Shown here one piece after another: positions 43,137 through 55,645 of a stretch of 64,000 nucleotides of DNA. The DNA is taken from assembly GCA_963682025.1 (NCBI GenBank), contig OY821519.1:146052312-146116311 (forward strand). The letters are read 5' to 3'. The notes beneath the pieces were generated by a model. The model ran no database searches. It saw nothing but the letters and a program-made list of their open reading frames with translations, and was not told where the DNA came from. The number at the start of each line of letters is the position of its first letter. Positions within the stretch are counted from its first letter, which is position 1. A program made the translations under genes and the position numbers. The stretch comes from Cordilura impudica. Lineage: Eukaryota > Arthropoda > Insecta > Diptera > Scathophagidae.

Positions 43137-44945
43137 ATCTCCCACAGTTGTAGACAACATGATCGTCGAAACGGGCTGGTAAACGTCTAGATTTATTAGA
43201 TCGCCTGGCGCTCTCTAGCGTCTGTGATTGTTGATGTTCCGTTGTGAGTTGAAGTAGACTTTGTACTGCTCTTCGATGAATGATGACATGCTCTATTTGC
43301 GGTTTTCTCTGAACTGGAGGATCTGTAAATGTCGAGTTTAATTTGATAATGGATGTTTCCCAGTTTCTTTATAATGGCACCAAATTTCCAAGTGGGTATG
43401 CTTTCATCAAACCATCGAATTTGGACCCTCTCTCCCACATTAAGTTCACGTACTTTCGGTTTATTTGATATTGACTTGGAATGTTTTATTGGGCGAATAT
43501 CATCCAATTTTATATGCAACTCGCGACCAAGAGAAATCTGTGCAGGGCTTTTTCCGTTCCCAATGGGTGTTGCAGGGACATGTTTTGATCTTCCATTGAT
43601 TTTAATTTTCTTTTTAGTATTTGTGCATGTCTTTCAGCAAGGCCATTCGTTGCAGGATGACCAGGTGCAATGAATTTTTGAATAATACCGTGATCTGTGC
43701 AGAATGTCTGAAATGTAGCACTTTGAAATATTGTGCATTGTCGGATACGATAATTTCTGGCCATGTGTCGCGAAAATGTTTTGTAGTAATGATATTGTTT
43801 TTTCTGGTGTCGGAGCTTCTTTTATTACTCGTATTTCCGGCCATTTCGATTTTGCATTATTAAAACGAAGAAATAATGATTTTGAATCGGTGTATCCCAG
43901 TGATGTGTTTCAACCTTTGTTGGATTTTTTCTTACCATAGCACAGTTTGAGCACGATCTGACTAGGAGTTCAACGTCAGTGTCAATATCTTTCTAAAAAC
44001 AGTATTTTCGGGCTAACTGCTTCATCTTTACGATTCCCACATGTGTACGGTGTAATTCTATAAGAATTTCTTCTCGCAAACTCGCAGGAATCATAACACC
44101 GTTTCCCTTGAACAAAATACCGTCTTATATTGTATATCCAGGATCGAAATTTTCTCCATTTAATAATGATTTTTTAAATTTTGAATATTCTTGATCACGC
44201 TGTTTCCTTTGCAATGGCTGTTGCCGTAGTTGAAAAATTTTAAATTTCATTTATAATTTGATCTTGAATAGTTTCTGTTTCTTTGTCCAAAAAATGCTTA
44301 AATTTGTAATTGTCTTTAAGAGGAGCTCTGGACAAACAATCTGCATGTGTTATGTGTCGGCTTTTTTATGTTGAATTTTGTAATTGAAACCTTGTAGAAA
44401 AGATGCGTATCGAAGCAATCTTGCTGACGTCATTGCTGGGGTTTTCGCATTTTGGTGAAATATTCTCGAAAGTGGACGGTTCTTCGTAATAAGAGTAAAT
44501 TCTCTTCCATGTAGGTACATATAAAATTTTCCGACAGCAACTATTATTGCTGGTGCTTCCCTGTCAACCTGGCTATAATTTTGTTCAGCTTTCTCAATGC
44601 TCTTGATACAAAAGCAATAGGCCGTTCAACTTGGTCAATAACATGAGACAGCACTGCTGCTACCCCTGTAGAGCTTGCATCACAGGTTAAAGATAATGGT
44701 AGTTTTTCGTTATAGGGTACCAAAACCTGTTGGTTAGAATCTCTTGCTTAAGCTTATTGAATGATTCTTTACATTTCTTAGACCATACAAATTTACTTCC
44801 TTTTTCCAACAAGGTCCGCAATGAAAATGTCAATATTGCCATATTTGGAATAAAACGGCCATAATAACCATTCTTAAGAATTGTAGCATGTAACGGTCTA
44901 GATGGTGTTGTAACTTTGGTCTTAAGTATTGGTAGCGGTAGCATG
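43137..44945 (-). pseudogene. Decayed Gypsy (Ty3) pol: RT, RNase H and integrase
   Basis: A minus-strand pol gene in several frames. The RT thumb reads GYYGRFIPNMAILTFSLRTL and SKFVWSKKCKESFNKLKQEI (44880-44725). An RNase H part follows, with DASSTGVAAVLSHV-like then RPIAF residues near 44680-44600. An integrase core shows WPEIIVSDNAQYF near 43770-43740, GIIQKFIAPGHPATNGLAERHAQILK (43690-43620 region) and a C-terminus LNVGERVQIRWFDESIPTWK (43440-43380 region). Gag, protease and the 5' LTR are missing or beyond recognition. There are many frameshifts. Confidence 0.82.
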
Positions 44946-45690
44946 CACCATTTGTCCGGCCTCTGCCTCGTCGGCTAATGGGGGGCATTCGAGGCTACGT
45001 TTACTTAAACCCGAACCACATATCTACAACAATCATAATTTTATTGTGCATGCTGATGGTTTTTTTTAGTAGAACCAAGTAGCTAGTAGAGAAAGGAAAA
45101 AGGAAGAAATAAGGAATTTACCGAAACTGAGGAATTTTTGCCATTATCATACAATCTCCAACGGATATTGTTGTGTATGATCCCAAACGGTATACTTAAC
45201 CTATTCGACCTGTAGCTTAGGAAATCAGCACAATAAATTCTTAGTGCTTCATGTTACTTAAACAATGTTTATTCAACAAAGAAGTACAAAATAAAACATA
45301 ACCAAAAGTTATTAAAAATATTTTAAGAAAACTAGCTTAGTTTTAATTTAAATATGAAGTGAGCCAAGAACTTCAATTGGGCCAAAGCAAAAAAAAAATT
45401 AAATCAAAAGAATTTGAAATGAGAAAAAAAAATTTTATTTTTAATAAAAAAATTCACGTTTAAATATTGTTCATTAAAAAAAATTTAATTTTTTATGGTG
45501 GCAAAAATCATAATAAAACGCTGAAAGAAAGAAATGTTTAAAGGTCTGCATCCCGTTCGGTTACCATGGTAGTAAACAAAATATATAGTATTAAAAATTT
45601 TGGTAAATAGGAAGATAAAAGAAGTTTTCTGAGGGACAAAAAACTTTATCTCAAATCAATTGTTTAAAAAAATTAAATTATGGCCCTTAT

Positions 45691-46150
45691 GCTATGTTCA
45701 CACGGACAGCAAGATTCGCGGTTCGCTCTCTCATTCACGGTTCGCGCCCGAATCATGATTGAATCTACATGATTCGCCATACAAAATTTTGAGAGCGAAT
45801 CTACTTGGTTCAAAATGAACCTAGTTGTGAACCTAGAAATATTGAGTGTCATCTCCAAGTTTGATAAGAAATTATCGCTAGTTTATATGAACTAGCTGTC
45901 CAAAATATATAAACCAAAAAAAAACAAAAAATTTATTTGCATAATAAAATAAATGGAAACATATATATATATTCAAATAAAAGAGGAAAAAATGAAATAG
46001 TGAAACGTAAAGTGTAGGAGGATGTCTTCAAATATTTGCACAAAAAATATAAACGTCAAAATGAAACAAGAGCATTCGTCTGAACACCAAGGTTCACAAT
46101 CATGATTCAGAGAGCGAATCAAGTGGTTCATTTTGCCGTCTGAACATGCT
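45691..46150. repeat. MITE with 40-70-bp inverted ends
   Basis: The left end at 45691 reads GCTATGTTCACACGGACAGC, followed by TTCGCTCTCTCATTCACGG. The reverse complement of the right end, 46150, reads AGCATGTTCAGACGGCAAAA, followed by TTCGCTCTCTGAATCATG. Non-coding between. Confidence 0.65.
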
Positions 46151-46152
46151 AT

Positions 46153-46798
46153 TATTATGAGTAGTATTCGATCTTCGATCTTCGCTGGCTATCGAACATC
46201 GACTATCGAATGTCAAATTCGTATTATGAGCTGGCAGCACGGTCGAAAGTTTCGTTGTACAACGAATTTTCAATCGAACACAATTTTGCTTTCGATGCTG
46301 GATGGCAGTTTGTAAACCTTATTGAATATATAAGTTGTAAATTATTTTAATTTCATGAGATTGATCTGCCTTGTGTGCATTGCCGCAGCAGTTCATCTGT
46401 AGTAGATAGCAATTCCATAAACGCCTCCTTGAAGTCGAGAATTTGCTATAAATCTGTAAACAAATAGTACCCTTGTTAAAACCTCGCATACTTACGTACT
46501 GGATTCAATTTCCAAAATGTGGGAAGCATCTCTCATGACGAAGCATTCATTTTCATCAGACGATCATAGAACTATAATTCCATGTTAATATATAATTAAT
46601 TATTTTTTTCTTTAATAAATTTGTAAATAAACAGTTTATAAATATGTAAATATGATAAATATGTACTATTGTGAATAATCCAATTGATTAAAATTCACAA
46701 TAGCGCTAATTTATCGAATGTGCGCCATAACACCAAATGAAAATTCGTTCGATCAGTTAATTCGACCACAATCGAAAATCGAAAGTTGCTCATAATAG
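46153..46798. repeat. Adjacent MITE with TATTATGAG ends
   Basis: The left end TATTATGAGTAGTATTCGAT and the right end (reverse complement) CTATTATGAGCAACTTTCGA enclose about 650 bases. Further CGAATTCGT/TCGAAAATCGA-type internal inversions are present. The open frame at 46133-46315 crosses the junction with the preceding MITE and is not a gene. Confidence 0.55.
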
Positions 46799-47265
46799 GC
46801 ACTTTTATAACTTGACTAACCGATCATTAAAGCTGTAAACACTGCATTCTTTTACAGGCTTTGCTAATCTGCCTGGTTAGGAAAGAATTCACCACACCAT
46901 ACTTATAATAGAGAAAAACAATGCTTCTTCTTTCATTCCGCTAGTTTATTTATTAGTATTAAATTTTTAAATATGTTCTGAATTAGTCAGAAACTAAAAA
47001 TAATTTAATAGAGGTTTTTGGTAGCAATATTCATTATTTTTAGTTTCTGAAAATGCGATATAATCGGATGCAAGATAAAATAATCACTTTAAAAGCCACA
47101 TCAAAGTCACTGTTAAGCTAACAGAATGAATTAATTTAACATACCTTTTATTCTGTTAACAACGGAGTTTCCAAAATGTTAAGGATTTTTTAGCAGTGAA
47201 TGATCACTGATTCAAGAAATAAATAAGATGTTAAAAAAAATAACTTCCAGCTTTTACCAAGAATC

Positions 47266-47720
47266 AAGACCAAAACACATAACGGTAAGTTGCGAGTGCG
47301 AGTAAAAATTAAGCTTTTTGCATGCGAGAATTTGTGCTTTTACAAAATCATAAAAATGCTTTCGAGCTGCTGATTGTCCTACTGTCAAACATAATTCAAT
47401 TGTCAATTGTATACAAAGCTGTTCATATAACAAACAATATATAAAACAAAATGAATAAAATCGAAATTATAAACTTGTTAAATAAAGTAATTACTATAGT
47501 AGGCATCGCGTTTAATGCATATCAGCTGATTCTCCTGTCATCTGATTTTTCTCGTACAGAAAATAGAATCAATTCTATTTCCCTTGCGAGTGTTTTTACA
47601 ACCTAAGTTGGCAACGCCACACAAAAAAGCTTTACTATCGATCTTGATTCCACATATAGAAAAATTCATGCTGCCTCATTCTCGTTTTTTCACGCACTCG
47701 CAGTTATGTGTTTAGGGCTT
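47266..47720. repeat. MITE with AAAACACATAAC ends
   Basis: The left end AAGACCAAAACACATAACGG then GCGAGTGCGAG, and the right end (reverse complement) AAGCCCTAAACACATAACTG then GCGAGTGCGTG, lie about 450 bases apart. It abuts the Penelope-like fragment. Confidence 0.6.
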
Positions 47721-48240
47721 CATATATAGATGTGAAAACCACTACATCTAGACAAAAAACAGCGTTAGTGAACCACTGCATATATGAAAAACATATACCA
47801 GATTTTGCTAACGTACAAGTATTACAAAGCGAGAATAATTATAAACGACGTTTCTTACTAGAGATGCTGCATATTAGCAATATTCCAACAAACAAGAGAG
47901 TAAATTTTAAAGCCGATGTAGAAAGATGTGCTCCATCGTATCGACAACTTGTTAACCAACGATCATAGTGCAATACACATTTTTAACTCAGTGTAATATT
48001 GGACGTTGATGGCGTCATAGCTAGTAGCTTTAAGCATTATGTTTGTTATATATTAATGTAAGAACTTAGTGTGGTTGTTGCTTTTTACTGTGTGGTTATT
48101 TTTGTCTATTTTTGTTGTTTTCTAAAATAATGATCTTTGTACTTACTTATTTGTTTACATTGTGCATTTCAGTATTATTCTTGATGATGCTTTTCAAGGA
48201 AAAGCGAAATATTGAATAAATAAGGAATATTTATACAAAA
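47708..48240 (+). pseudogene. C-terminal fragment of a Penelope-like retroelement
   Basis: The frame 47708-47968 has ALVNHCIYEKHIPDFANVQV, SENNYKRRFLLEMLHI then NFKADVERCAPSYRQLV. This resembles the end of the GIY-YIG endonuclease domain of Penelope-like elements. It is followed by a 3' tail with CTTTTCAAGGAAAAGCGAAA then TATTG, reminiscent of insect Penelope ends. Reverse transcriptase is absent. Confidence 0.6.
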
Positions 48241-48417
48241 CAACTTGGACCTCGAGCTTGAACATTTTATTTTAAAAAATGTATAGTATCTTTTTATGCT
48301 GAAATAAATGATAATAAAAATTTAAATGATGCCACCTCTATCAAATATAATAATAAATAACGAAAAAGAGTCGGTAAATCTGTTAAAAATAACGCTAAAA
48401 TAACGGGAAAAGAGTTA

Positions 48418-48535
48418 CGAATCTGCTAAATAATGGGTAAAAGGTCGGGAATCTGCTAAATGATGGGTAAAAGGTCGGGAATCTGCTAAATAATGGGTAA
48501 AAGGTCAGGAATCTGCTAAATAATGAGAAAAAAGG
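48418..48535 (+). repeat. 30-bp tandem repeat
   Basis: About four head-to-tail copies of GAATCTGCTAAATAATGGGT followed by AAAAGGTCGG, with single-base differences. A degenerate fifth and sixth unit flank it (GAATCTGTTAAAATAATGC). Confidence 0.85.
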
Positions 48536-49359
48536 TTGATGAATCTGTTAAAATAATGCTAAATAACGGGAATAAAAAACAGTGCTGCCAAGTTAAAATG
48601 GTAGCATTTTGGTTTGTGACTTTGCTAAAAATGCTTCCCACTTCAAATAAGGTGGATATGGGTGTTTTTGCTAAACGTGGTGAATATGGTGGCGCCCTCT
48701 GCGATACTACTTGTGACAATTGACACCAGATACACTCCACCAAATGTGGGCCAGAAATATACTACTCGAATCTCTAACAAAACAGCCCCTTAATGATGAA
48801 CCGAAACACCTGAACTTTTTATATTGAACTTGTTGGAATATAAGAATGCTGAGAGATACTATCAGCTCGGACATGAATGCAAGGTATCTGCAAGCTGAAA
48901 GCGAAATCCATGAGTTTAGCGTTGGGATAATGCTAACTACAAATGCCTAATAAACTGGAAACCTTGATCGGACAGACTTAGAAACACATCTGTAACACAG
49001 TGCTATGATCCTACCGAATGTGGTACGGATAATGTAAAAAAATTATTCTGCATTCAACTGAACGCAACCTTTGATACAATACTAGTGTTATTGTGCTTCC
49101 CATGGGTAGATTTTTCATGGCTCCCGGAAATATAATGGAGAACGCTTTATTGATTTTTGCAATACTAGAAAGATAGTAATTGGATGAACTTTCTTTACTC
49201 ACAAAGATTATCATAAGGCCAGGTGGCTTTCACCCCACCCATACATAAAACAACAAATCAAATCGGTCACTGAGCTATTAGTCATGTCTCCTCGATGTTG
49301 GGAGCAAAAGAGCTTCGGACATTGGCCAATCTTGAGACCACTTAATATCGATAGCCAAA

Positions 49360-50520
49360 CAACCTATTGCTCAATACCGATCAGGAATAACTAAAAAGAT
49401 GGAAAAAGCCTTTTTCCATGGTATTGAATAACATTTTAGACCATGTTGTAGAACAACCTATGTCCATAAATTCAAACCTCAGGATTAGAACCTCGCCCCA
49501 AAATTTACCGAAATTATAGCAGCAATAAAAACATCTACCAAAGGGTAAAGTCGCTGGCACAGATGGCATTTCCCCTGAAATATATAAACTCTTACACCCT
49601 CTTATTACGGAAACGATCGAAACTGGGTATTTTCTTATAATGGAAAGATGGAAGAATAGTCAAAATTGCGGAGGCGTTTTGAAGAAAAGTAGAAACTGGC
49701 TAAGCTTACGTCGTCTTCCAACCATTGCAAATATAATTGCAAAAATAATTCTCAACTGCATATAAAAACACAATGTAACACCTTGCGCGAGCAGTGTGGG
49801 GAATTCAACTCCAACTGAATTCCCCAAGGAAAGTACTAACCAGGCCAGATGTTTTGTTCCTCATAGAGGAATGCTTTCTGACCCATTTCTTTGCAAAGTG
49901 AATTACGTCAGGGATGCATGTTGTCACCAATCTTATACCTTATTAATGGAAGATTTTCTGATACCACCGACAGCAGAGAAATCCAGTGGCAAATCAACAG
50001 CCGACATAAACTATCTTGCTTATGCAGAAGATATATGCTACAAGTATACAACAGCGTCTGTAAGTGTTGGGTACCAAGTATTTAACTATACCCCATGCTA
50101 ATGGAGGTTCTGATTTATATGGCAGAATAAAACAAGCCAAGATCGTCCTTTGGTATGTTGGCTTCAATATTGCAAAGCAACAAAATCAGCCTCCACATAA
50201 AGCTACGAATTTTCGAAGCAAATATTAAATCGGTACTTCTATATGGATGCACAACCTGGAAAGATAACCAGAAGCAGCACCCAGCTCTCCAAAACTCTTC
50301 TCAACCGCTGCCTTAGAAGGGTATAGCGCATATTCTAGCATAAAACCATCCCAAATGCAGAACTGTTCAATCGCGACAGAAATCCGAAAGCGCAAATGGC
50401 AATCGATTGGTCTATCCTAAGACGATATGATGACAACGTGGAATCCATTTCATCAATCTGATCGACTACCTGGAAATGAACCACCTTGGTGCAACAAATA
50501 GTAGTTAAAGGAACACATAT
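49360..50520 (+). pseudogene. Decayed RTE-like non-LTR reverse transcriptase
   Basis: Across three frames in order: EIIAAIKTSTKG then SRWHRWHFP (AAIKxxKxGKAxGTDGIPxE type), RQGCMLSPILYLINGRFSD (motif B, 49896-49955), a mutated catalytic box (LSCLCRRYMLQ or LAYAEDICY, 50010-50040), and a C-terminal region ending LLNRCLRRV-like, NAELFNRDRNPKAQMAIDW (50350-50410). The order and C-terminal box match RTE/BovB-type elements. No intact frame remains. Confidence 0.7.
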
Positions 50521-52587
50521 CTATATTTTGTATAAACTTACCTTTTCTAATAACAACTCTCTATAATAACGCCTTCCTGAAAGTCAACTACATATCTGTG
50601 ATTTAAAATTGGGTAAATATTTTAATATATTTATTGGAAGAAATTTTTATTTTATCCCAATTTTTGTATACAAAATCTTAATTTTACGCCAAAATTACTA
50701 ATTAATTATCACAGATAATATTATCACATTAGAATGATATTTAAAAAACTAAGACAAAATGTTATACATTTTTTAAAATTCGTAAATTTAAGTTTTTTTT
50801 TTTTTTTTTAGAATATGCACACGTCAACAGCTGTAGTTTAGATCAGTTTATCTTTACCGTTAACGGTCTTTTATTATAATGATAAATATAATAAAGGATA
50901 TACAGAAATACATATCTATCAATGGGTTTCTTTGTACAGTAAATTTAAAAAAAAAAGTGTTTTTGTAATTTTTATATTAACAAGTGAGATTAGTTTGCAG
51001 TTATCAATGTGAATCATTGTAGACATATTTTGGCAAAATGATGCTATACTTTTATGTGTAATTTTTAATATTTTTTAGAAAAAAATTTAATGATTTATTA
51101 AAAATAAATTCCACCAATTTGCATGGAAATTTAAGTTATTTAATTTAAAATAAATTGAATCTACAGATTCTCAGAGTAAAGGAAGAATTTAGAAATTTAA
51201 TATGTACAATGTAAATTTTTTTCCGAAAATTTACCATTGTATATTTTAAAATTAAATCTTTTTTCATGATATTTAATTAAAAATGAAATTTCGTACTAAT
51301 TGTCATGATTTTTTTTTTATATATAATTCTATTAAAATTAATTTTCAAAAAGTTTCTATATAAAATATTAAACTGTTGAAAAGGGACGATTAGACGAGAG
51401 TTAACTTTGATATTGTGGTATTTTCCTCTCTCTATCTTTACATGTTTTATCGTTGTTTTATCGTTGCCTTTAAATCCGTTTACAATATTAAAATTATACT
51501 GTATCTGAATTCTCAGTTTTTTGGGTTTTGTGCAAAAATATTTACTAGATCCAAATAAGATTAAATGCTTATTAATAATACATCAGTTCATAGACTCTGA
51601 CCAAGTTTAAATTAAGTAACCAAATTCGACAAATTCCTTTAATCCTTCTAAAAGTTAAAAAATAGCAATCCCTCTATTCCTTCAAAATATTTACTTTAAG
51701 TAGCAAATTAATGTAAAAGGGATTTTCTCCTACGTAGAAAACACGCATCAGTACAGACGTCCACCAACAACATTTGGTTAGTGATAAAAAAATATGCTCA
51801 TATATGGGATGTCCTCTAAGATTCATTGTTTGAACTTTCTTCAGGTTTATGGATTGTACGTTGTTGAGTAGGTGGGTCCGTGAATCATTGTTTTGCTGTG
51901 TTTCTATAAAAATTCTTTTATGCCTATCATTGTTTGCTGTTCAATAACATTTAATAATAAATTCGGTCGTTATACCAAGAAAAAAAGTAAGAAAAAATAA
52001 ATTAAATAAAAATGCTTACATACTAATTACTATTTGTTAGATAAAATACAAATTAGAAATTTAGCAAAAGCCACAAACAAAAAAAATTTGGTTTTTCATG
52101 TTATAATTTTTTTAAGATATTTTTGTTTTTTAATTGTTGTTATTATATATTTTTTATTCATTTACTGAAATATTAATTTACAAACAACTTGTGTATGTAG
52201 ATATATGTAAATAATTAAGAAGAAATGTTGTTGATTTAATAAGATAAGTTCGGCTTTCTTCAATTTTTATTTATTACAAAAAGCAGCAATTGTAGTTATT
52301 ATTTGATGTCTGATGTGCAAGGTTTACATTATGAATACCAAAAATAAGTATGCTCGAGTTTTCTATACGTCCAGTTAGAGCAAATGATGTTTTCAATATT
52401 TCTGTTGTAATCCAATCTCCATTTTAAAATTCTGAAGTAGTTTCTATGTAATTTGTTTTTCTTTTTATAATTATTTATATTCAATTATAAACGTTTTAAT
52501 GGGGTTTATTTTCTGTTCTTTCTATTTTATGTTCATTCATTTTTTTGATGAATAGTTTTTTTACATCTAAATTTTTGTTACTTTTTC
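50521..52587 (-). other. Cpsf6 3' region; no further gene seen
   Basis: AT-rich sequence downstream of the Cpsf6 stop. It presumably contains the 3' UTR, and several TTTATT words on the plus strand are candidate poly(A) signals, for example near 52267. No coding sequence is supported down to the RTE remnant. Confidence 0.4.
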
Positions 52588-52882
52588 CTAGTGTCTTGAA
52601 CGATGTTCTCTATCACGTTCACGCTCACGATCGCGATCTCTATCACGATCTCCGCGATCACCACGATCACGATCACCACGATCACGTTCACGTTCTCGAT
52701 CACGATCAGATGATCGATAGCGTTCTTCATAGTAGCCACGTTTAGAGGGTGCTTCTGGGGGTTCACCACTTGGTAGTTCGGGAGATTTTCGAGCACGTGC
52801 AGAGCGACTGGAGCTATCATCTCTATAGTGATCATTACCACTGGGACGTTCACGTTCTCGACTCCTTGAGCGTTCCCGATAT
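52588..52882 (-). CDS. Cpsf6: Cpsf6 last exon (RS-like domain end)
   Basis: It encodes [20 protein letters not shown], a linker with SARARKSPELPSGEPP, then a run of Asp-Arg/Glu-Arg dipeptides ending EHRSRH and TAG (52590-52588). The acceptor TTTTATAG (AG at 52884-52883) is preceded by a poly-T tract. The first base completes the Gly codon left by the previous exon. Mammalian CPSF6 ends in the same kind of mixed-charge RS-like domain ([11 protein letters not shown] then RDRDRD), which binds the import receptor transportin-3. Length and stop position fit the family. Confidence 0.93.
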
Positions 52883-53590
52883 CTATAAAAAAAAAAAAAT
52901 AATTGATAGCATTTATAGTCCAATACAAAAGTCAAATTTGAGTGGTATATTCGGTTTTACCGAACCTTTACTATCATCAACAATATGGTTAGCAGAACAT
53001 TCATTTATAATTGATTTTGTTTAAAAAAAAATACATTTCGTTTAGTTTAGAAAAACTTTTTAACAACAAAAAAAAAAAATAGTACCAAAAAAATTCATTG
53101 AATGAAAAAATGAAAAATGGAGTTAAATTAATTCAGTTTGACATGTTTAATGACAGTTTAAGAGATTTATGATTTTCCTAAAGATGTTTTCTTATGATAA
53201 AAGTAAATAATTCTTTCTTTTTTTAACAAAATTGTTTTGAACTGATGCCAAATTTTGAGTTTCAAAACACCTCAGTTATTCTTCACTGTTATGCTTTAAA
53301 ACAGGCATGCTCAGAGATGAAAGTGAAAACACTAATACATATAAAGAAAATAAATTTTTGTTCATATTTTTATTCCCTACATGCACACTGAAAAAATGAA
53401 TAAAAAATTTTATCTAAAATGAAATATCTTAAAATGCTTCTCAATATATTTTGTAATTTGAAAGCATATCAAACATTCTGCTTCAGCCTTAAACTTATAA
53501 GTGAAAAACAAAATCACTTTCCCACTTCTCCTCTGAATACATGTAGCTCATTTTGTAAAGTAATAATTTGAATTTGAAACTTAAGACGTA

Positions 53591-53786
53591 AGGGTAATAT
53601 ATACTTGTCAAATTCACATCAAGCATTATTGTGGTATTAGTGAAAATTAGTTTGTATGTGCGACACCGACAAAATCTAAATTTTTTGATTTTCCATCAAG
53701 CATCGTCAGTGTCACACATACAAACTAATTTCCACTAATACCACCATAATGCTAGATGGTGAATTTGACAAGTGTATACTGCCCTT
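53591..53786. repeat. Short hairpin MITE in a Cpsf6 intron
   Basis: Two arms of about 82 bases (AGGGTAATATATACTTGTCA and CTTGTCAAATTCACATCAAG, through TAGTTTGTATGTGCGACACC) are inverted copies around a 30-base loop. Total length is about 195 bases. Confidence 0.85.
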
Positions 53787-54052
53787 TACACTGATTTTTC
53801 CAAGTGCTTTTTAATTCACAGCTGCAAACTATTTTTTAAGCGGAATCATACGTTAGACAACAACAAAATCTACATTGAATTTCTCGGTCGTTAATGTGTA
53901 CCAACGAAGCATACGAAAGTGTTGGTGCTTTGCGCTTTGGCGTAACCAAGATAAACAACAAAAAACGAAAAAAGACAAAATTGTTCATGTATTTTGTATT
54001 GCTTGGTGCTGAGTGTTGTGTGTATGTGTATTAGAATACACTGCCTATGGCT

Positions 54053-54542
54053 AAAGGTGCTATTACACGAAGTGTTTTTTACATATGTACTGTCACTTTT
54101 TTTATCCATATGATATTCCTCATGTCTGTCAAAATTGTCTTTTACATACGATTCATAATTTTTGCTATCACACGTGCATATGTATTTCCGTAAGGCATAA
54201 CCTCTAAGTGTAAACAACAGCTGATTTAATTTGTGAATTTACAAAAATTTATTGTTAAAAAAAAGGTTATATATTTTTTAATTGTTAATACTAAACAATT
54301 TATTTTTCTTTCAATATTAATCTTTAAAATTTACTCTGTTTTTCTTTCGCCACAAGCAGTGTTGTATTTTCATGTTTGTCATGCAAAAATAGAACCTGTT
54401 CTAATTGAAAAATGTACATGTGACTTTCCTCATGTATTGTACATAAACAATGTTTCATATGTATCACACGATGTGTACAACTTTTGTTGTGGGAAAATTT
54501 GACAGTACATATGTAAAAAACACATCATGTAATAGCACCTTA
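54053..54542. repeat. MITE with 40-bp inverted ends in the same intron
   Basis: The left end AAGGTGCTATTACACGAAGT then GTTTTTTACATATGTACTG, and the reverse complement of the right end AAGGTGCTATTACATGATGT then GTTTTTTACATATGTACTG, are 490 bases apart. The open frames between them (53891-54217 and 54233-54502) are not gene-like. Confidence 0.85.
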
Positions 54543-54806
54543 AGTACTTTTAGAAAAACAAAAGTGCACTGAGTTGCATAGGGCTTGGGCACCAAAGCTT
54601 TAAAATTCAAATATTAAAGTCTCTGAACTGGGTGTGTATGCTTTGGCGATCAACCAACTCGTTTAAATATATAAAAATGATCGTAATGGGGTTTGTAAAC
54701 CATTATAAACGATCCTTAATAAATTTTTGGGACAATTTTTCAAATTATTAATTTATCAAGAATATTTATAAAATTCTGTTAGTTTAATAATTATGTCTTA
54801 ACTTAC

Positions 54807-55645
54807 CCGCCATCACGATCACGTTCTCGTTCACGATCCCGTTCTCTCTCACGTGATCTTTCGCGATAACGCGATGAAGATCTCTCACGTCGTGGTCTTT
54901 GGCGATGAGATCGTTCACGAGATCTGGAGCGTTCTCGCCTATTATAACTCTTTGTTTCAATGCCATGTAGAGTGTCCTGCAACGAACTGATTAATATCTT
55001 GCAGCGTTCATCGTGAGCCACTTTTGATTGTTTTATAAGTGAGATTGCGGTGACTAATGTTTCAATGGCACTGGAATATTCACCGGCTGCCGCATCGGAT
55101 ACGGCTCTGGCAATTGCTGAACTGCTTACAGTGCGATTACGACCCATAATCTCTTCGAATTCGGGTTCAGTTAGCTGAGGTCCCATGGGCGGTTGATCAG
55201 GGAAGGGACCTTGTTGTTTAACTGGGCCAGGAGGTCCCGGCCAAGGACCGCGAGGCGCACCCTGCTGTGCAAAGTGTGGTGGTGGTCCATGTTGAGGTGG
55301 CATATTCATTCCTTGTTGCGGGCCTGGTCCAGGTGGACCGTGTGGTGGACCACCACCCATAGGTGGGCCACCAGGATGTTGTGGAGGTCCTCCACCAGGT
55401 TGATTAAAGAATGCTGGATTAACATGAGGTGCAGGGCCGCCTGGACCACCATGAGGTCCACCAGGAGGTGGACCACCTGGACCGCCCATTTGTGGGGGAC
55501 CACCTGGCGGACCTCTAGGAGGTCCTTGCATATGAGGAGGTCCTTGTGGTGGACCGCCGGGAGGTCCTTGCGGTGGAAAACCTCCATGCATTGGTGGTCG
55601 CCAATCTGGACGTGGGCCACGCATAGGCATACCACCTGGTGGTCC
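54807..55645 (-). CDS. Cpsf6: Cpsf6 exon: proline-rich region and conserved helix
   Basis: Cpsf6 (CFIm68-type) pairs with CPSF5/NUDT21 in cleavage factor Im, which binds UGUA motifs in pre-mRNA and steers poly(A) site choice in the nucleus. This exon starts with the Gly/Pro-rich stretch ([19 protein letters not shown], then many GGPP and GPP runs, ending near [12 protein letters not shown]). It carries the conserved block [40 protein letters not shown] and LLKQSK-like to [15 protein letters not shown]. It ends in the first RS-like repeats ([34 protein letters not shown]). The donor is GTAAGT at 54806-54801, phase 2. The acceptor CCAG (55647-55646) could be replaced by TTTAG six bases earlier, adding Phe-Gln. 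The protein block matches human CPSF6 as I remember it. Confidence 0.95.

Noticed and set aside
52545..52928. Plus-strand His/Asp-rich frame and a shifted minus frame over the last Cpsf6 exon
   Set aside because: Shadows of the Arg/Asp/Glu dipeptide repeat in the real frame.
54233..54502. 89-codon frame with Cys/His residues
   Set aside because: It fills the inside of a MITE, starts in its left half, and has no family resemblance.
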